Shown piece after piece: positions 21,477 through 29,332 of a stretch of DNA of 57,499 bases. Origin of the DNA: Prevotella sp. GTDB lineage: Bacteria > Bacteroidota > Bacteroidia > Bacteroidales > Bacteroidaceae. A program made the position numbers and the translations under genes. Under the pieces are notes generated by a model. It saw only the letters and a list, made by a program, of their open reading frames with translations, did no database searches and was not told the origin of the DNA. Every line of letters begins with the position of its first letter. Position 1 is the stretch's first letter. The stretch is taken from contig JAFZAH010000010.1 in NCBI GenBank assembly GCA_017548275.1, positions 1-57,499 of the forward strand, given 5' to 3'.

Positions 21477-21632
21477 TTAATCCCACTCGTTGCTGAAAAC
21501 CTTGTACTTGGCTTCCAGTTCCTCTCCTGTCAGATTCTTGTCCTCCTCTATTGTTTGGTTGAGCGTCTTTAGCCAAGTCTGAAACTCCGTTGAGGAGAAG
21601 TCGTTTTCTTTCTTCTTTGACTCCATTGTCAT
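21477..21632 (-). CDS. Small hydrophilic protein (51 aa)
   Basis: Translated from the minus strand it starts MTMESKKKENDFSSTEF, continues with an amphipathic stretch (QTWLKTLNQTIEEDKNLT), and ends KYKVFSNEWD. The composition is charged and codon use looks coding. The second Met (21626) is an equally good start. It is isolated between a terminator and the GNAT gene. No family is recognised. Confidence 0.55.
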   Translation of the reverse strand: MTMESKKKENDFSSTEFQTWLKTLNQTIEEDKNLTGEELEAKYKVFSNEWD

Positions 21633-21828
21633 TAACAATTAAAGTTTAAAATGGTTCTGTTGCCAATAGTATTTTAGCCACAAAATTCGGAAACTATTGA
21701 TAATCAACAATTTCCGAATTCATTATGCATGTTACGCTTGTTACAATGTGAAATATATCTTCGTATGCGCGATTTTTTCTTTTGTTGCCCAGACTTAAAT
21801 TAAATGTGATTTGTGTTTGGGCTTTTAG

Positions 21829-22380
21829 TTATTCAATGGTTTTTCTGAAAAGGAACATCTCGTCATCCTCGCCCCAATTGCCTTCCTCTTCATTAGGGAT
21901 GGACTTACCATGAAAATACTTGTTCCAATACTCTACGATATGGAATCCGCATCGATTGACATAGAAATGGATGTTGCGCTTCTCGAAATATGGGGTGATT
22001 GTTTCCCATATCTTGATTTCGGGGTGCATTCGTTCAACGGCTTGCCATGCAGCCTGACCGATTCCTTTACTGTGGACATGGGGATTCACAAAGAGCAATT
22101 CCAATTCTCCTTTTTGAGTTTCCTTATCGATAGACAGTACAAGTCCTCCAACTATTTCCTCGTTAAGGACAATACGGAAAGTTTCAGCATGTTCCCCGTC
22201 AATCGAACGCTCAATAGTGTCACTGGATATTATTTCATCATCATCCTCAAAATGGTCGTCACGAACTCCAAACTCTTCCAACGCACCATACTTGAACGCA
22301 CGCTGGTTATCGTAAATAAAATTTACTCTATCTTCTTCTTGAAGAGGAACGAGTTTCAAACCATCTAAATTCTCTTTCAT
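21829..22380 (-). CDS. GNAT-family N-acetyltransferase
   Basis: A 183-residue acetyltransferase with the GNAT core: VLNEEIVGGLVLS strand, GELELLFVNPHVHSKGIG with the acetyl-CoA loop (HSKGIGQAA), and the C-terminal ETITPYFEKRNIHFYVNRCG block. The acceptor is unknown. I chose the ATG at 22380 because the next upstream Met (22467) adds 29 residues that do not look like a GNAT. However, 22467 overlaps the fic stop as TGATG, which would fit translational coupling, so the start is open. Confidence 0.85.
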   Translation of the reverse strand: MKENLDGLKLVPLQEEDRVNFIYDNQRAFKYGALEEFGVRDDHFEDDDEIISSDTIERSIDGEHAETFRIVLNEEIVGGLVLSIDKETQKGELELLFVNPHVHSKGIGQAAWQAVERMHPEIKIWETITPYFEKRNIHFYVNRCGFHIVEYWNKYFHGKSIPNEEEGNWGEDDEMFLFRKTIE

Positions 22381-22466
22381 GTCAATATTGAATTCATGTA
22401 GATAATTTACAAAGCGCCCTACAGGGGCAAAAGCATTTGGCCGATTATTCGTTTGGGGTCGAAACA

Positions 22467-23246
22467 TCAGAAAAACATCATTATTCTGGAGTTATGGGCT
22501 TTCTGCTCCACCTCCGACCGCAGGCGCTCAATGGCTGTTTTAAAGAAGAAATGAACCAGATGTTCATCTGTCCCTTCCGAACCAATCATTTTTAGCGCAG
22601 TGATGAAGGCCGACCTGTCTTTGATGTCGATAATCAGCATCGGATGTCCTTTCTTGAGAAGTATGAAATTGGAAAGCAACCTGCCCGTCCTGCCGTTCCC
22701 GTCACGGAACGGGTGCAAATGCTCAAAATATCCATGAAACTTCGCCGCGACGACCATAGGATGCTGTTCTGAAGCCATCGCGCGTTCGGTAGATGCCATG
22801 AGACGGGGCACTTGTGCCACCAGTTTCTCATGGTCGCCGAAAACAGTGTCGCCAGCGGCCATGTCCTCCGTTGTATATTCACCCGCCACGGCATCTTTGG
22901 CCTTATATGAGATGGTATGTTCGGTAACAAGACGGTTGATTTCCTTGAGCAGACTCTCGTCGAAAGGTGACCCCAAATGGTGAATCATATAATCGAAAGC
23001 GCGAAAATGGTCGGCCATCTCAACACATTCAAACAACGAACGGCCTGAAGGCACCATCGACAAACCTTTCTCACGGAGTATGCGCGTATCGTCAACGGTA
23101 AATGAGTTACCTTCAATAGCGCATGAATGGGCGGAGAACAATATCTCATTGTACTCCATATAATCAGCGGTATTCATCTTACTGACGACAGTCTGCTGAT
23201 ATTCATCCCTGAGGCGCTCGTACTCCTCTATCTCTTTGGTAAACAT
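22467..23246 (-). CDS. Fic-domain protein with N-terminal inhibitory helix
   Basis: A 259-residue protein with the complete Fic motif HPFRDGNGRTGRLLSN (His178 to about 193), which normally transfers AMP or another NMP to Ser, Thr or Tyr. Near the N-terminus SCAIEG (41-46) fits the inhibitory signature [S/T]xxxE[G/N], so it should be an autoinhibited class II Fic. A flap region is around 120-135. It lies 5 nt downstream of the DUF3078 gene, and its stop overlaps an ATG in the GNAT gene. No separate antitoxin gene is adjacent, as expected for an in-cis inhibitor. Confidence 0.93.
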   Translation of the reverse strand: MFTKEIEEYERLRDEYQQTVVSKMNTADYMEYNEILFSAHSCAIEGNSFTVDDTRILREKGLSMVPSGRSLFECVEMADHFRAFDYMIHHLGSPFDESLLKEINRLVTEHTISYKAKDAVAGEYTTEDMAAGDTVFGDHEKLVAQVPRLMASTERAMASEQHPMVVAAKFHGYFEHLHPFRDGNGRTGRLLSNFILLKKGHPMLIIDIKDRSAFITALKMIGSEGTDEHLVHFFFKTAIERLRSEVEQKAHNSRIMMFF

Positions 23247-23251
23247 ACCTT

Positions 23252-24568
23252 CTAAAACGAATAGTTAAATCCCAGCGAGGCGAACTCTTTGAACTGGAAG
23301 TAGCCGTGGTGGTCGTCGCGACGGGTGTTGTCATCGAAACGGGGATAGATAAACAGGTTTGACGAGATGTATTTGTTGAACTTAAACGTGAACGTGTTCT
23401 CCCACTCCATCTCCACGCGTTTATAAGAGGTGAAGGCGTAGAAACGCGTCTTCCACTTGATATTGTCGCAGAAAGCCCACTCGAGTTCCACCGTCGTCTG
23501 CGAACCGAAGTCATGCAGTGTGTAATGGCCCTCATCCAGTCCGAACACCGTCTGCAAGGGGCGGCGGTCCACATACCGGAAATTATATGCCAACGGGGCA
23601 AGGTGAATGTTACCCGTCAATTTCTTGTTGAATGCCTCGACCGTGTAGTCCATACCGAGCGAGAGGTTGAGGTTGAACGGCGAGAAGAAGTCGGAATAGA
23701 CCATGATGTCGTTGTTCTTGTAGCCGCGCGCAAACTGCGTGTAAGCCAACAACTGCACGGTGTAATACCATCTTTTCGAGGCTTGCAAACCCAATTTACT
23801 GGTCAGGCGGAGCAGGTCCTCCGTCGTTTTGAATGAGTGCAGACTGTCGGCCTTCGAGGTCTGGAAACCGATTTTCGTCTCCAGTTTATTGTCCCATTTC
23901 ACCTTCTGTTTGTTGTTGTAATTGGCTTCGATGGTGGCAGAGGCAAGCATTGAGTAATAACTTTCGCCGGCCTTGTACCAGTTGCTGGAGATATAGTTTT
24001 GCATGAACTGCAAATAATAGTCGCCTTTGAACGTCCAGAAATTCGGTTTCGTCACCATCACATCCACCGGTGTGTCCTCGGGCACCTGGGGTTCGTCTTT
24101 CACTTTTTCCACCAGTTCCACCTCCTGCTTCACGGGCGTGTCGACCTCCACGTTCACCGTACCCACTTGCTGCAACTTGTTCTCGCTGTTGACCACCAGG
24201 TCGGGACGATTGAGGTAAACATTCATCAACGCATCGTAAACACTTTGATTATCAGCACCTTGTATATTATCAGGCGAAGAGCCGAGATGCAACTGCTGAC
24301 CAGCCACATCATGGTAGAAGGTGGCGGGGGCGAACAGACGGTAATAGAACGGATTTCCCGTCATATACCCCTGCTGTTCCGTCAACCGTTCATTGACACG
24401 TTGCAACGAGTCTAACTTCGCCTTATAATACGCCAGCGAATCGGTGTATTCATTGACGAGTTGCGTTTGGGCAGAAGGTCTCACATATCGTGGAAACGAA
24501 CGCCTCACCTGAGCGTTGACCGTCATGACAGCCAACAGCAACAATATGATTAAACCGTATTTTTTCAT
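23252..24568 (-). CDS. DUF3078 outer-membrane protein
   Basis: A 438-residue protein with a signal peptide (MKKYGLIILLLLAVMTVNA), a coiled-coil-like N-terminal part (residues 35-65) and a C-terminal beta-rich domain. WTFKGDYYLQFMQNYISSNWYKAG is typical of DUF3078. It ends in GFNYSF, with a terminal Phe like outer-membrane barrels. The function is unknown. It is first in a run with fic, 5 nt apart. Confidence 0.85.
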   Translation of the reverse strand: MKKYGLIILLLLAVMTVNAQVRRSFPRYVRPSAQTQLVNEYTDSLAYYKAKLDSLQRVNERLTEQQGYMTGNPFYYRLFAPATFYHDVAGQQLHLGSSPDNIQGADNQSVYDALMNVYLNRPDLVVNSENKLQQVGTVNVEVDTPVKQEVELVEKVKDEPQVPEDTPVDVMVTKPNFWTFKGDYYLQFMQNYISSNWYKAGESYYSMLASATIEANYNNKQKVKWDNKLETKIGFQTSKADSLHSFKTTEDLLRLTSKLGLQASKRWYYTVQLLAYTQFARGYKNNDIMVYSDFFSPFNLNLSLGMDYTVEAFNKKLTGNIHLAPLAYNFRYVDRRPLQTVFGLDEGHYTLHDFGSQTTVELEWAFCDNIKWKTRFYAFTSYKRVEMEWENTFTFKFNKYISSNLFIYPRFDDNTRRDDHHGYFQFKEFASLGFNYSF

Positions 24569-24693
24569 CTTTCTTGACTGTTGATAAAAAAATTATGATA
24601 TAATTTTTCGGCAAATATAGACAAAATATCCGAAATGATAAGACTATTGGGATAAAAAAAGAAAATAATGCCGCTTTATCAATAAATATTTGT

Positions 24694-24701
24694 TACCTTT
24701 G
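24694..24701 (+). promoter_or_regulatory. Promoter -7 box upstream of yidC
   Basis: TACCTTTG followed by CACCC. From here the leader would be about 170 nt and would include the G-free tract 24804-24872. Confidence 0.55.
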
Positions 24702-24803
24702 CACCCATAATTAAAAAACAAAAATAATTAACAATTAAAAAGGAAAACAGGGAACAAAAAGAGATTTTGAAGAGGAAATAAAAGGAAACAGCAAGGTGTC
24801 AGG

Positions 24804-24872
24804 ACCATCAACCCTTAACCCTAAAACCTCAACTTTCATACTTCCTCCCTCATCCCTCAACCTTCAAAAAAC
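24804..24872 (+). repeat. G-free repetitive leader of yidC
   Basis: Units such as CAACCCTTAACCCTAAAACC and CTCATCCCTCAACC run for 69 nt without a single G, ending 5 nt before the ATG at 24878. Confidence 0.8.
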
Positions 24873-24877
24873 GACTC

Positions 24878-26800
24878 ATGGATAAAAATACAGTCATCGG
24901 GTTTGTGCTCATTGCAGCCGTGCTGATAGGTTTCAGTTGGTGGAGCAAACCCTCTGAGGAACAGATTAAAGCCCAGCAGGAACAGGCTGAGAAACTTGCC
25001 GCAGAGCAGAAAAAAGCCAAAGAGGCACGTAAACTGGAAGAAGAGAAACAGGCACAAGCCATCGAAGAGGCGAAAAAAGACACTACCGCCATTTTCCACA
25101 GCGCACTCTCAGGCACCGCACAAGATATCGTGCTTGAAAACGACAGTCTGCAACTTACCATCAGCTCCAAGGGCGGAACGGTAACCAAGGCATTCATCAA
25201 AAACCATAAGAACAACTATGCGCTCATCAAAGGCAGCAAGCCCTCGACGAGCGACATGGGCGTGACCCTCTTCGACGAGACCGAGCAAAGTCTCGGCATG
25301 GAAATCGACGGCAAAGAAGGTAACATCCGCACCGAGGAACTGTTCTTCACGCCCTCGGAGGTGACCAAACAGTCTGTCACCCTCACCGCCAATGACGGGC
25401 AGGGTGGAAAACTGGTGTTCAACTACCGTCTGGGCGACACCTACATGCTACACTTCACCATGACCGCCGAAGGCATGGACAAACTGTTCTCGACCAAGAC
25501 CAACACCATGCGCATCGACTGGAAAGACAAGTGCCGGCAGCAGGAGCGCGGATTCTCGTTTGAGAACCGTTATGCGTCGCTCACCTACAAAGAGAAAAAC
25601 GGCAGCACTGACAACATCAGCGAGGCGAAAGACAAGATAGACGAAGACATTGAGGAGGCACTCGACTGGGTGGCATTCAAAAACCAGTTCTTCAGCGCCA
25701 TGATGATTGCGAAGACAGACTTCGCCGCCCACAGCAAACTTACCAGCCGTCTGCAGCAGAAAGAGTCGGGCTACCTGAAAGAATACCACGCAGTGCTCGA
25801 CACCTCTTTCGACCCCACGGGCAAGACACCCACGGAACTGGAGTTCTACTACGGCCCCAACGACTTCCAACTGCTCAAGGACGTGGAGAAAGAGAGCACC
25901 TTCGGCAAAGACCTCGAAATGGAGCGCCTGGTTTATCTCGGATGGCCCCTCTTCCGTGTCATCAACCGCTGGTTCACGCTCTATGTCTTCGACTGGCTCA
26001 CCGGTCTGCATCTCAATATGGGTATCGTGCTCATCATCATCACACTGCTGTTGAAGTTCATCACCTACCCGCTGGTCAAGAAGAGTTACATGAACTCCGC
26101 CAAGATGCGTGTGCTCAAACCCAAACTCGACGAGGCCACCAAGCAGTATGACAAGCCCGAAGACCAGATGCAGAAACAGCAGGCCATGATGCAGATGTAT
26201 TCGCAGTACGGTGTCAGCCCCATGGGCGGCTGTCTGCCCATGCTCATACAGATGCCTATCTGGATTGCGATGTTTAACTTCGTGCCGAATGCCATCCAAC
26301 TGCGCGGCGAGAGTTTCCTTTGGATTAACGACCTGTCCACATATGACCCCGTTTTTGAGTGGAACAACAACGTATGGCTCATCGGCGACCACCTCTCGCT
26401 GACCTGTATCCTCTTCTGCGTATCCAACCTGCTTTACTCATGGATGACCATGCGCCAGCAGCACGACCAGATGGTGGGCAACCAGGCACAGCAGATGAAG
26501 ATGTTCCAGTGGATGATGTTCCTCATGCCTGTCATGTTCTTCTTTATCTTCAACGACTACTCAGCAGGTCTGAATTTCTATTACTTCATCTCGCTCTTCT
26601 TCAGTGCCGCCATCATGTGGACACTGCGCAAGACCACCAACGACGAAAAACTCCTCGCCATACTCGAAGCCAACTACAAGGCCAACAAAGCCAACCCGAA
26701 GAAAACGGGCGGACTGGCCGCGCGCCTCGAAGCCATGCAGAAACAGCAGCAGGAGATGCAGCGCCGTCGCGAGGAACTGGAAAAGAGAAAGAGGAGATAA
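24878..26800 (+). CDS. yidC: Membrane protein insertase YidC
   Basis: A 640-residue YidC of the Gram-negative type: an N-terminal membrane anchor (residues 5-22), a Glu/Lys/Ala-rich helical linker (30-75), a beta-rich periplasmic domain (about 80-350), then five transmembrane segments with the conserved block WGVxxLIxI-like GIVLIIITLLLKFITYPLVK, MQMYSQYGVSPMGGCLPMLI and FNFVPNAIQLRG. The tail is long and basic (LEKRKRR end), as in Bacteroidetes, where it may contact ribosomes. It inserts membrane proteins alone or with Sec. The leader is unusual (24804-24872). Confidence 0.96.
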   Translation: MDKNTVIGFVLIAAVLIGFSWWSKPSEEQIKAQQEQAEKLAAEQKKAKEARKLEEEKQAQAIEEAKKDTTAIFHSALSGTAQDIVLENDSLQLTISSKGGTVTKAFIKNHKNNYALIKGSKPSTSDMGVTLFDETEQSLGMEIDGKEGNIRTEELFFTPSEVTKQSVTLTANDGQGGKLVFNYRLGDTYMLHFTMTAEGMDKLFSTKTNTMRIDWKDKCRQQERGFSFENRYASLTYKEKNGSTDNISEAKDKIDEDIEEALDWVAFKNQFFSAMMIAKTDFAAHSKLTSRLQQKESGYLKEYHAVLDTSFDPTGKTPTELEFYYGPNDFQLLKDVEKESTFGKDLEMERLVYLGWPLFRVINRWFTLYVFDWLTGLHLNMGIVLIIITLLLKFITYPLVKKSYMNSAKMRVLKPKLDEATKQYDKPEDQMQKQQAMMQMYSQYGVSPMGGCLPMLIQMPIWIAMFNFVPNAIQLRGESFLWINDLSTYDPVFEWNNNVWLIGDHLSLTCILFCVSNLLYSWMTMRQQHDQMVGNQAQQMKMFQWMMFLMPVMFFFIFNDYSAGLNFYYFISLFFSAAIMWTLRKTTNDEKLLAILEANYKANKANPKKTGGLAARLEAMQKQQQEMQRRREELEKRKRR

Positions 26801-26820
26801 AGAACTGCCCCTGTATGAAG

Positions 26821-26844
26821 ATATTGTCCTTAAGCGGACAATAT
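26821..26844. repeat. ATATTGTCC-TTAAGC-GGACAATAT hairpin
   Basis: A perfect 9-bp stem with a 6-nt loop, 20 nt after the yidC stop. Related units are at 13034-13049 and 37530-37546. Confidence 0.65.
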
Positions 26845-26945
26845 CGCCTCCAGAGGGAGGGAATCATTGGCAGGGGGGATTTAACGATAATCCGATTACA
26901 ACGACATATTTATTAACTATAAAACTCACCCTCAGACATACTACA

Positions 26946-26963
26946 CCTCCCCTTCGGGGGAGG
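26946..26963. repeat. CCTCCCC-TTC-GGGGGAGG hairpin
   Basis: A 7-bp GC stem with a 3-nt loop, 20 nt before the peptidase start. It may act as a terminator/attenuator or be a relic of the CCCC/GGGG family. Confidence 0.6.
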
Positions 26964-26983
26964 ATGGGTAGAGGGCTCATCCC

Positions 26984-29149
26984 ATGAAAAAAAACATCAT
27001 CGCCGCCGCACTGTTGGTTCTTTGCGGCACTATTCAAACACAAGCGCAAGAAGTGAACATCGGTAAGAACAACATCACGCTGTCGAGCGACCTCATGACC
27101 CCGGAAGCACTTTGGGCCATGGGGCGTATTGGCGCTTACGCGGCATCACCCGACGGCAAACAGGTTGTTTATACAGTGGCATATTATAGCGTCAAGGAGA
27201 ACAAGAGTCACCATGTCATCTGCATGATGGACGCCGACGGCAAGAACAACCGACGGTTGACCAAGAGTGCCAAGAGCGAGACCGACCCCGCATGGATTGA
27301 GGGCGGACAACGCGTGGCGTTCCTCTTCGACGGACAGGTATGGTCGATGAACCCTGACGGTTCCGACCGCCGCCAACTCTCGCACGATGACACCGAGATT
27401 GAAGGTTTCAAATTCTCGCCCGACGGAAAGCGCGTCATCCTCATCAAGTCACTGCCCTATCACGGAAGCATACAGGCCAACCCCGACGACCTGCCCAAAG
27501 CCACAGGACGTCTGGTCACCGACCTCAATTACCGCCACTGGGACCACTATGTGGAGAGTATCCCCCACCCCTTCGTGGCTGACGTCAATGCAAGTGGCAT
27601 CACCGCAGGCAAAGACATCATGGAAGGCGAGCCTTATGAGTGCCCCACGGCTCCCTTTGGCGGCGTGGAGCAACTCGACTGGAGTACCGACTCGAAACAG
27701 ATAGCATACACCTGCCGCAAGAAAGAGGGTGTGGAATACGCCATCTCCACCGACACCGACATCTTCCTATATGATGTCGAGAGCGGCAAGACGAGAAATC
27801 TCTGTAAACCAGAAGGTTACAAGGCTCCCAAGTCAGACCCCACCAAGACGATGAAAGACCAGCCGGTCAACGCTCCCGCCAACCTGAAAAACAACCCCGG
27901 TTACGACACCAATCCGCAGTTCTCGCCCGACGGCCGTTATGTGGCATGGCTCAGCATGGAGCGCGACGGATATGAGAGCGACCGCAACCGCCTGTGCGTC
28001 TATGAACTGAGCACCGGCGAGAAACGCTACATCACCGAGTCGTTCGACTCGAATGTCGATGAGTTCTGCTGGTCCGACACTAAAGACGCCATAATTTACT
28101 TCATCGGCGTATGGCACGCCACGGAGAATCTCTACGCAATCACATGGAAAGGCGAGGTGAAACAACTGACCGACGACTGGGCCGACTTCGGCTCACTGCA
28201 GATGATGAACGACGGCAAGCGCATCCTCGCCGAGCGTCACAGTTACAAGACCCCGGCCGACCTCTATGTCGTCACCCCCGGCAAGGACATCAAGAAGACA
28301 AAGACCGAGCAAATCACCACTGAAAACAAACATATCCTCGACCAACTGGGCGACATCACCGTCATGCAGCGTTGGGTGAAGACTACCGACGGAGGCGACA
28401 TGCTTTATTGGATTATCGCACCGCCACACTTCGACGAGACGAAGAAATACCCCACCCTGCTCTTCTGTGAGGGCGGTCCGCAAAGTCCCGTCAGCCAGTT
28501 CTGGAGTTACCGTTGGAACTTCAGGATTATGGCCTCACAGGGTTACGTCATCATCGCGCCCAACCGCCACGGACTGCCTGGATTCGGTAGCAAGTGGTGC
28601 GAGGAAATCTCCGGCGACTGGACCGGACAATGCATGAGCGATTACCTCACAGCCATCGACGACGCCTGCGACGTACTGCCCTACGTTGACCGCGACCGTC
28701 TCGGAGCCGTCGGCGCATCTTTCGGCGGATTCTCCGTCTATTATCTGGCAGGACATCACGACAAGCGCTTCAAGTGCTTCATCGCCCATGACGGCGCCTT
28801 CAACCTTGAGTCGATGTACACCGACACCGAAGAGGTGTGGTTCTCCAACTGGGAGTACGATGATGCTTACTGGAACAAGGACCAGACGGCCAATGCCCGC
28901 AAGACCTACGACAACTCGCCCCATCGCTTTGTAGATAAATGGGACACCCCCATCCTCTGCATCCACGGCGAGAAAGACTACCGCATCAATGCCAACCAAG
29001 GCATGGGCGCATTCAACTCTGCCCGTCTGCGCGGCATCGAGGCACAACTGCTCATCTTCCCCGATGAAAACCACTGGGTGCTCAAACCCCAAAACGGCAT
29101 TCTCTGGCAGCGCACCTATTTCAACTGGCTCGACCGCTGGCTGAAATAG
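26984..29149 (+). CDS. S9 prolyl-oligopeptidase family peptidase (DPP5-like)
   Basis: A 721-residue exported serine peptidase (signal peptide MKKNIIAAALLVLCGTIQTQA). The N-terminal half is a beta-propeller with repeated SPDGK blocks (ASPDGKQVVY, FSPDGKRVIL, FSPDGRYVAW). The C-terminal alpha/beta-hydrolase has GASFGG (Ser579), HGEKD (Asp665) and ENHW (His697). Size and layout match dipeptidyl-peptidase 5, which removes dipeptides from peptides in the periplasm of Bacteroidales that live on protein. It follows yidC after 183 nt with hairpins between, so probably a separate transcript. Confidence 0.9.
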   Translation: MKKNIIAAALLVLCGTIQTQAQEVNIGKNNITLSSDLMTPEALWAMGRIGAYAASPDGKQVVYTVAYYSVKENKSHHVICMMDADGKNNRRLTKSAKSETDPAWIEGGQRVAFLFDGQVWSMNPDGSDRRQLSHDDTEIEGFKFSPDGKRVILIKSLPYHGSIQANPDDLPKATGRLVTDLNYRHWDHYVESIPHPFVADVNASGITAGKDIMEGEPYECPTAPFGGVEQLDWSTDSKQIAYTCRKKEGVEYAISTDTDIFLYDVESGKTRNLCKPEGYKAPKSDPTKTMKDQPVNAPANLKNNPGYDTNPQFSPDGRYVAWLSMERDGYESDRNRLCVYELSTGEKRYITESFDSNVDEFCWSDTKDAIIYFIGVWHATENLYAITWKGEVKQLTDDWADFGSLQMMNDGKRILAERHSYKTPADLYVVTPGKDIKKTKTEQITTENKHILDQLGDITVMQRWVKTTDGGDMLYWIIAPPHFDETKKYPTLLFCEGGPQSPVSQFWSYRWNFRIMASQGYVIIAPNRHGLPGFGSKWCEEISGDWTGQCMSDYLTAIDDACDVLPYVDRDRLGAVGASFGGFSVYYLAGHHDKRFKCFIAHDGAFNLESMYTDTEEVWFSNWEYDDAYWNKDQTANARKTYDNSPHRFVDKWDTPILCIHGEKDYRINANQGMGAFNSARLRGIEAQLLIFPDENHWVLKPQNGILWQRTYFNWLDRWLK

Positions 29150-29162
29150 AGGCCCCACCCCT

Positions 29163-29183
29163 ACCCCCCTCCTGAGGGAGGGG
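29163..29183. terminator. CCCTCC-GGGAGG hairpin after the S9 peptidase
   Basis: CCCCCCTCCTGAGGGAGGGG lies 14 nt beyond the stop codon, followed by AATCTTT. It belongs to the CCCC/GGGG class seen at many gene ends here. Confidence 0.55.
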
Positions 29184-29287
29184 AATCTTTAGCAGATTTC
29201 TTCAAAAGAAGTAAGGTCTCATCATTAACATTCGCTTTTCACGACACTATTATTTAACAACGACCTCAATTTCCCAAGCATATTATT

Positions 29288-29305
29288 CCCTTCCCTCGGG
29301 AAGGG
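29288..29305. repeat. CCCTTCCC-TC-GGGAAGGG hairpin
   Basis: A perfect 8-bp stem 28 nt before the ATG chosen for the MFS gene. Confidence 0.55.
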
Positions 29306-29332
29306 TCAGGGATGGGGCAAATTTCATTAAAT

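Noticed and set aside
22381-22467. 29-residue N-terminal extension of the GNAT protein
   Set aside because: Kept as an alternative only. The sequence contains a GCGCCCTACAGGGGC stem and does not look like protein, although the TGATG overlap with fic would allow coupling.
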